Positions 61,322-64,000 of a stretch of DNA of 64,000 nucleotides are shown in pieces; within the stretch, counting starts at the first letter, position 1; every line of letters starts with the position of its first letter. The stretch comes from JAXMAR01 sp046350295. Lineage in GTDB: Bacteria > Planctomycetota > Planctomycetia > Gemmatales > Gemmataceae. A program made the position numbers and the translations under genes. A model generated the notes under the pieces. The model saw nothing but the letters and a program-made list of their open reading frames with translations. It was not told the DNA's origin and ran no database searches. Location of the stretch: contig JAXMAR010000040.1 of assembly GCA_046350295.1 (NCBI GenBank), positions 10,683-74,682 of the forward strand, in the 5' to 3' direction.

Positions 61322-62167
61322 GTGAATCTCAACGCCCGGCAGTTGCAATCGGCGGCTCTGGCGATCATCGCCGCCTCGGACGAAGGCCGCTCCGGCCTCG
61401 CCGTGCTGCGGCGGTTGTGCCCCGAAATCCATCGCCAGATTCGTAGCGATGCGCGCCGCCCACAATTTCTCCGCCTCTGGGGCCGATGTGTTAACATCGA
61501 TGAGAACGCCGGCGCCGTCATCGTCCATCCGGCGATCCTGCGCCTCATCGGCGCCCTGGCCGGTACGCCGATGCGCCCGCCGATCGTACACGCCGGCCTC
61601 GAGCACACCTACGGCTATCTCTTCAGCCTGATCGACACCCCTTACGGCCGCAAGCGGGACCGCTGGCTCTCCACCGCCATCGAGCGCGGCTTCGGGCTCG
61701 ACCCTACTTCTTTCGACGCCGCTCCCTGGCATGGCACGTTGCTCGGCAACGTCACCTGGTTCCTCGCTCACGTCGTCCTGCGCCGCCATCCGCGCGTTTT
61801 GCGTCGGTTGGAAGACGAACAGGATGCCGTCGCGCCGGACGTGCGGACGCTCGCATACGAGGGCCTGACGGTTCGGCGCATCGTTGAGGAACCCGAGGGA
61901 CTGAGCGTCCGCCTGCTGACGGACCTGATCGACTTCCCGCGTCCGCCTGCCGACACTACCGCCGAGAGCACGCTTCTTGCCCACGCGGTGCAGCATGGCC
62001 GCCGTCCGCCGCGCCTGCTCACCATGTTCCCGATGAGGCCGCAGGCCGTCGAAGAATTGCTGGCGAGCGTTCGCCTTGGGGCAGTCGAGATACGGACACG
62101 CTACAACGCCTACCTGCGCGGCCTGACCGGCAAACCGCGGACCGGCCGGCGCTATCTTCAGAACTGA
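61322..62167 (+). CDS. Conserved protein of unknown function
   Basis: The 281-residue cytoplasmic protein is Arg/Leu-rich and helical, with segments VLRRLCPEIHRQIRSDARRP, IGALAGTPMRPPIVHAGLEH, HTYGYLFSLIDTPYGRKRDR and FPMRPQAVEELLASVRLGAV. No signal peptide, membrane helix or known motif is visible. The start is a GTG at 61322 with no good ribosome binding site, so it could be further down. Its 3' end overlaps the convergent DUF5706 gene by 10 bp. Confidence 0.55.
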   Translation: MNLNARQLQSAALAIIAASDEGRSGLAVLRRLCPEIHRQIRSDARRPQFLRLWGRCVNIDENAGAVIVHPAILRLIGALAGTPMRPPIVHAGLEHTYGYLFSLIDTPYGRKRDRWLSTAIERGFGLDPTSFDAAPWHGTLLGNVTWFLAHVVLRRHPRVLRRLEDEQDAVAPDVRTLAYEGLTVRRIVEEPEGLSVRLLTDLIDFPRPPADTTAESTLLAHAVQHGRRPPRLLTMFPMRPQAVEELLASVRLGAVEIRTRYNAYLRGLTGKPRTGRRYLQN

Positions 62168-62724
62168 ATGGCGAACAGGTAGAGAAACGCGAAACAGACG
62201 TTGCCCGCCAGGAACCAGATCGAGTTGGCGACGAAGCGGTACTTCGAACTGGAAAGATGCGAGTCGATCAAGATCGCCGCCATCACTTCCTCCTTCAGCC
62301 CCTCGGGTCCGATCTTCCGGCAAGCGGCGACGAAACGGTCCGGATCGGCCACCGGATAGTGCTGCGAGATGGCGGCCGGGTGAAAATGGGCCGCCCGCTC
62401 CAGCGCCAGCCGCCGGCTTTTTCCGCGCAGGGGCAGGATGCACAGGAACGAGTTGATGGCCGAGACGGCGAGCAGCCCGAGCCAAATGAGGAAGACGACG
62501 AGCACCAGCGTCGGCCACCAGCCGGTGGGATGCGTGACCGGCGCGTCGAGGTACGGCTTGAGCGTCGGTACGAGCAGACCGAGGAGGATGCCGTTGACCG
62601 TGAGGGTGACCCCGGCCTTGGCGTCGGCGAAGCGAATCCACTCCGCGATGACCTTGTAGGTATCGATGAAGTTCTCGGTCTCGAGACTCTGGCGAGCGGA
62701 GGGGACGGGGTTTTCGAGGGACAC
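62158..62724 (-). CDS. DUF5706 (Pycsar-effector-like) membrane protein
   Basis: The 188-residue protein carries the DUF5706 pattern: WIRFADAKAGVTLTVNGILL, the charged-then-hydrophobic start typical of PycTM effectors, followed by TM helices at about 37-55 and 72-95 and a last one at 168-186 (FLAGNVCFAFLYLFAI). In Pycsar anti-phage systems this type of protein opens the membrane when a cyclase makes cCMP or cUMP. Here no pyrimidine cyclase is adjacent: a 56-residue ORF lies 12 bp upstream and an unrelated gene is convergent. Either the cyclase is elsewhere or the protein has another role, as DUF5706 proteins are frequent in planctomycetes. Confidence 0.7.
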   Translation of the reverse strand: MSLENPVPSARQSLETENFIDTYKVIAEWIRFADAKAGVTLTVNGILLGLLVPTLKPYLDAPVTHPTGWWPTLVLVVFLIWLGLLAVSAINSFLCILPLRGKSRRLALERAAHFHPAAISQHYPVADPDRFVAACRKIGPEGLKEEVMAAILIDSHLSSSKYRFVANSIWFLAGNVCFAFLYLFAIQF

Positions 62725-62736
62725 AGGGCGGGCTCC

Positions 62737-62907
62737 TCAATCAAGACTGAGAGACTTTTTGAATTGTCGAAGCTCTTGGCCACCTGTCTCGGCTTTCATC
62801 TTTTCCAGTTCAGCGGGGGAATAGGGACATTGTGACTCGGCGACCCGGTAGAGTACTCGCTCGTATTGATCGTCCGGCGGCGCCGAATCAAGCGGAATCG
62901 TATCCAT
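62737..62907 (-). CDS. Small protein encoded before the DUF5706 gene
   Basis: The 56-residue product (MDTIPLDSAPPDDQYERVLY, then a Glu/Lys-rich helix with AELEKMKAETGGQELRQFKK) is too short for a domain. AGGAACC lies just before the ATG at 62907. The stop codon lies 12 bp before the DUF5706 start, which suggests one transcript. Confidence 0.5.
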   Translation of the reverse strand: MDTIPLDSAPPDDQYERVLYRVAESQCPYSPAELEKMKAETGGQELRQFKKSLSLD

Positions 62908-62973
62908 GCTGGTTCCTATACCTTCATGCGGCATTGTAACAGGGGTTGGGAGCCGCCGCGAATATGCATTCCG

Positions 62974-62979
62974 TACAAT
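62974..62979 (+). promoter_or_regulatory. -10 box (TACAAT) upstream of ileS
   Basis: TACAAT lies 112 nt before the ileS ATG. In other genes of this window the same box is 6-32 nt from the start codon; here a repeat block occupies the difference. Confidence 0.45.
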
Positions 62980-63021
62980 GACGCTTCATTGCCAACCAGC
63001 CGCCGCGTTGGTTGACGCGTT

Positions 63022-63090
63022 CCTCCGGGGGCTTACGCCGCCCGGCTCGCCTGCTGTCTGACACCTGACCCCTGATTCCTGACACCTGAA
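63022..63090 (+). repeat. Repeat block between the ileS promoter and start codon
   Basis: First a CCGGGGGCTTACG...CGGCTCGCC element (63024-63050), then short CTGACACCTGACCCCTGA-type units up to the base before the ATG. There is no Shine-Dalgarno sequence left between repeat and start codon. A CCGGGGCTTACG-like sequence also occurs at 9381-9402. Confidence 0.7.
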
Positions 63091-63091
63091 A

Positions 63092-64000
<909 letters not shown>

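Overview
The window is GC-rich, densely coding DNA from a planctomycete, most likely of the Gemmata/Gemmataceae type. That placement is inferred from gene families: a DUF1549/DUF1553 gene paired with a DUF1501 gene, a DUF1559 prepilin-like protein, DUF1579, DUF6941 and other planctomycete-type secreted proteins, a futalosine-pathway (Mqn) gene, and many small secreted proteins and lipoproteins. I see no rRNA, tRNA, CRISPR array, integrase or intact insertion sequence.

Layout. 1-2.4 kb: 3' end of nuoL, then nuoN (respiratory complex I). 2.5-8.6 kb: a secreted double-HMA metal-binding protein, a ribbon-helix-helix protein, a Pro-rich lipoprotein, a minus-strand cluster of two paralogous zinc-ribbon membrane proteins plus a Trm112-like protein, and a parvulin-like foldase. 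8.6-13.4 kb: a beta-propeller fragment, the DUF1553-DUF1501 pair and an Asn/Pro/Trp-rich secreted protein, separated by terminator-like hairpins and long inverted repeats. 13.4-21.9 kb: a heavy-metal RND efflux adaptor and pump, followed by an NtrB-like kinase and an NtrC-like sigma-54 activator. 22-32 kb: LmbE-type deacetylase, alpha/beta hydrolase, a thioredoxin-like protein with an in-frame UGA, an MFS transporter, rsmD, a CCA-adding enzyme family gene and a frameshifted helical-repeat gene. 32-45.4 kb: an atypical Ser/Thr kinase, thrC-like, secreted esterase, PPC-like protein, mqn gene, Mg2+ P-type ATPase, SDR, DUF1579, purD, and an FG-GAP/VCBS protein with a second in-frame UGA. 45.5-58.8 kb: molybdopterin oxidoreductase, DUF1559 and lipoprotein, DUF1801 pair with a YciI remnant, FkbM methyltransferase with a broken 5' end, histone-deacetylase-family protein, a DUF433/PIN-like pair and several unknowns. 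58.9-64 kb: lepA, a DUF5706 (Pycsar-effector-like) membrane protein and the 5' part of ileS.

The most notable signal is a pair of candidate selenoproteins that ordinary gene calling would split in two: a secreted thioredoxin-like protein (25205-26485, UGA codon 169) and a secreted FG-GAP protein (complement 44362-45402, UGA codon 109). In both, the frame stays open and conserved-looking across the UGA. About 22-26 nt downstream there is a perfect hairpin with an AGUU-type apical loop, which fits the bacterial SECIS rules. TGA also ends many ordinary genes here, so it is not globally reassigned. No sel genes lie in the window, so the capacity to insert selenocysteine must be checked elsewhere in the genome.

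Other recurring features are TACAAT -10 boxes very close to start codons (purD looks leaderless), short tandem repeats lodged between coding sequence or promoter and the next start codon (CusA-like gene, ileS), and long perfect inverted repeats between genes.
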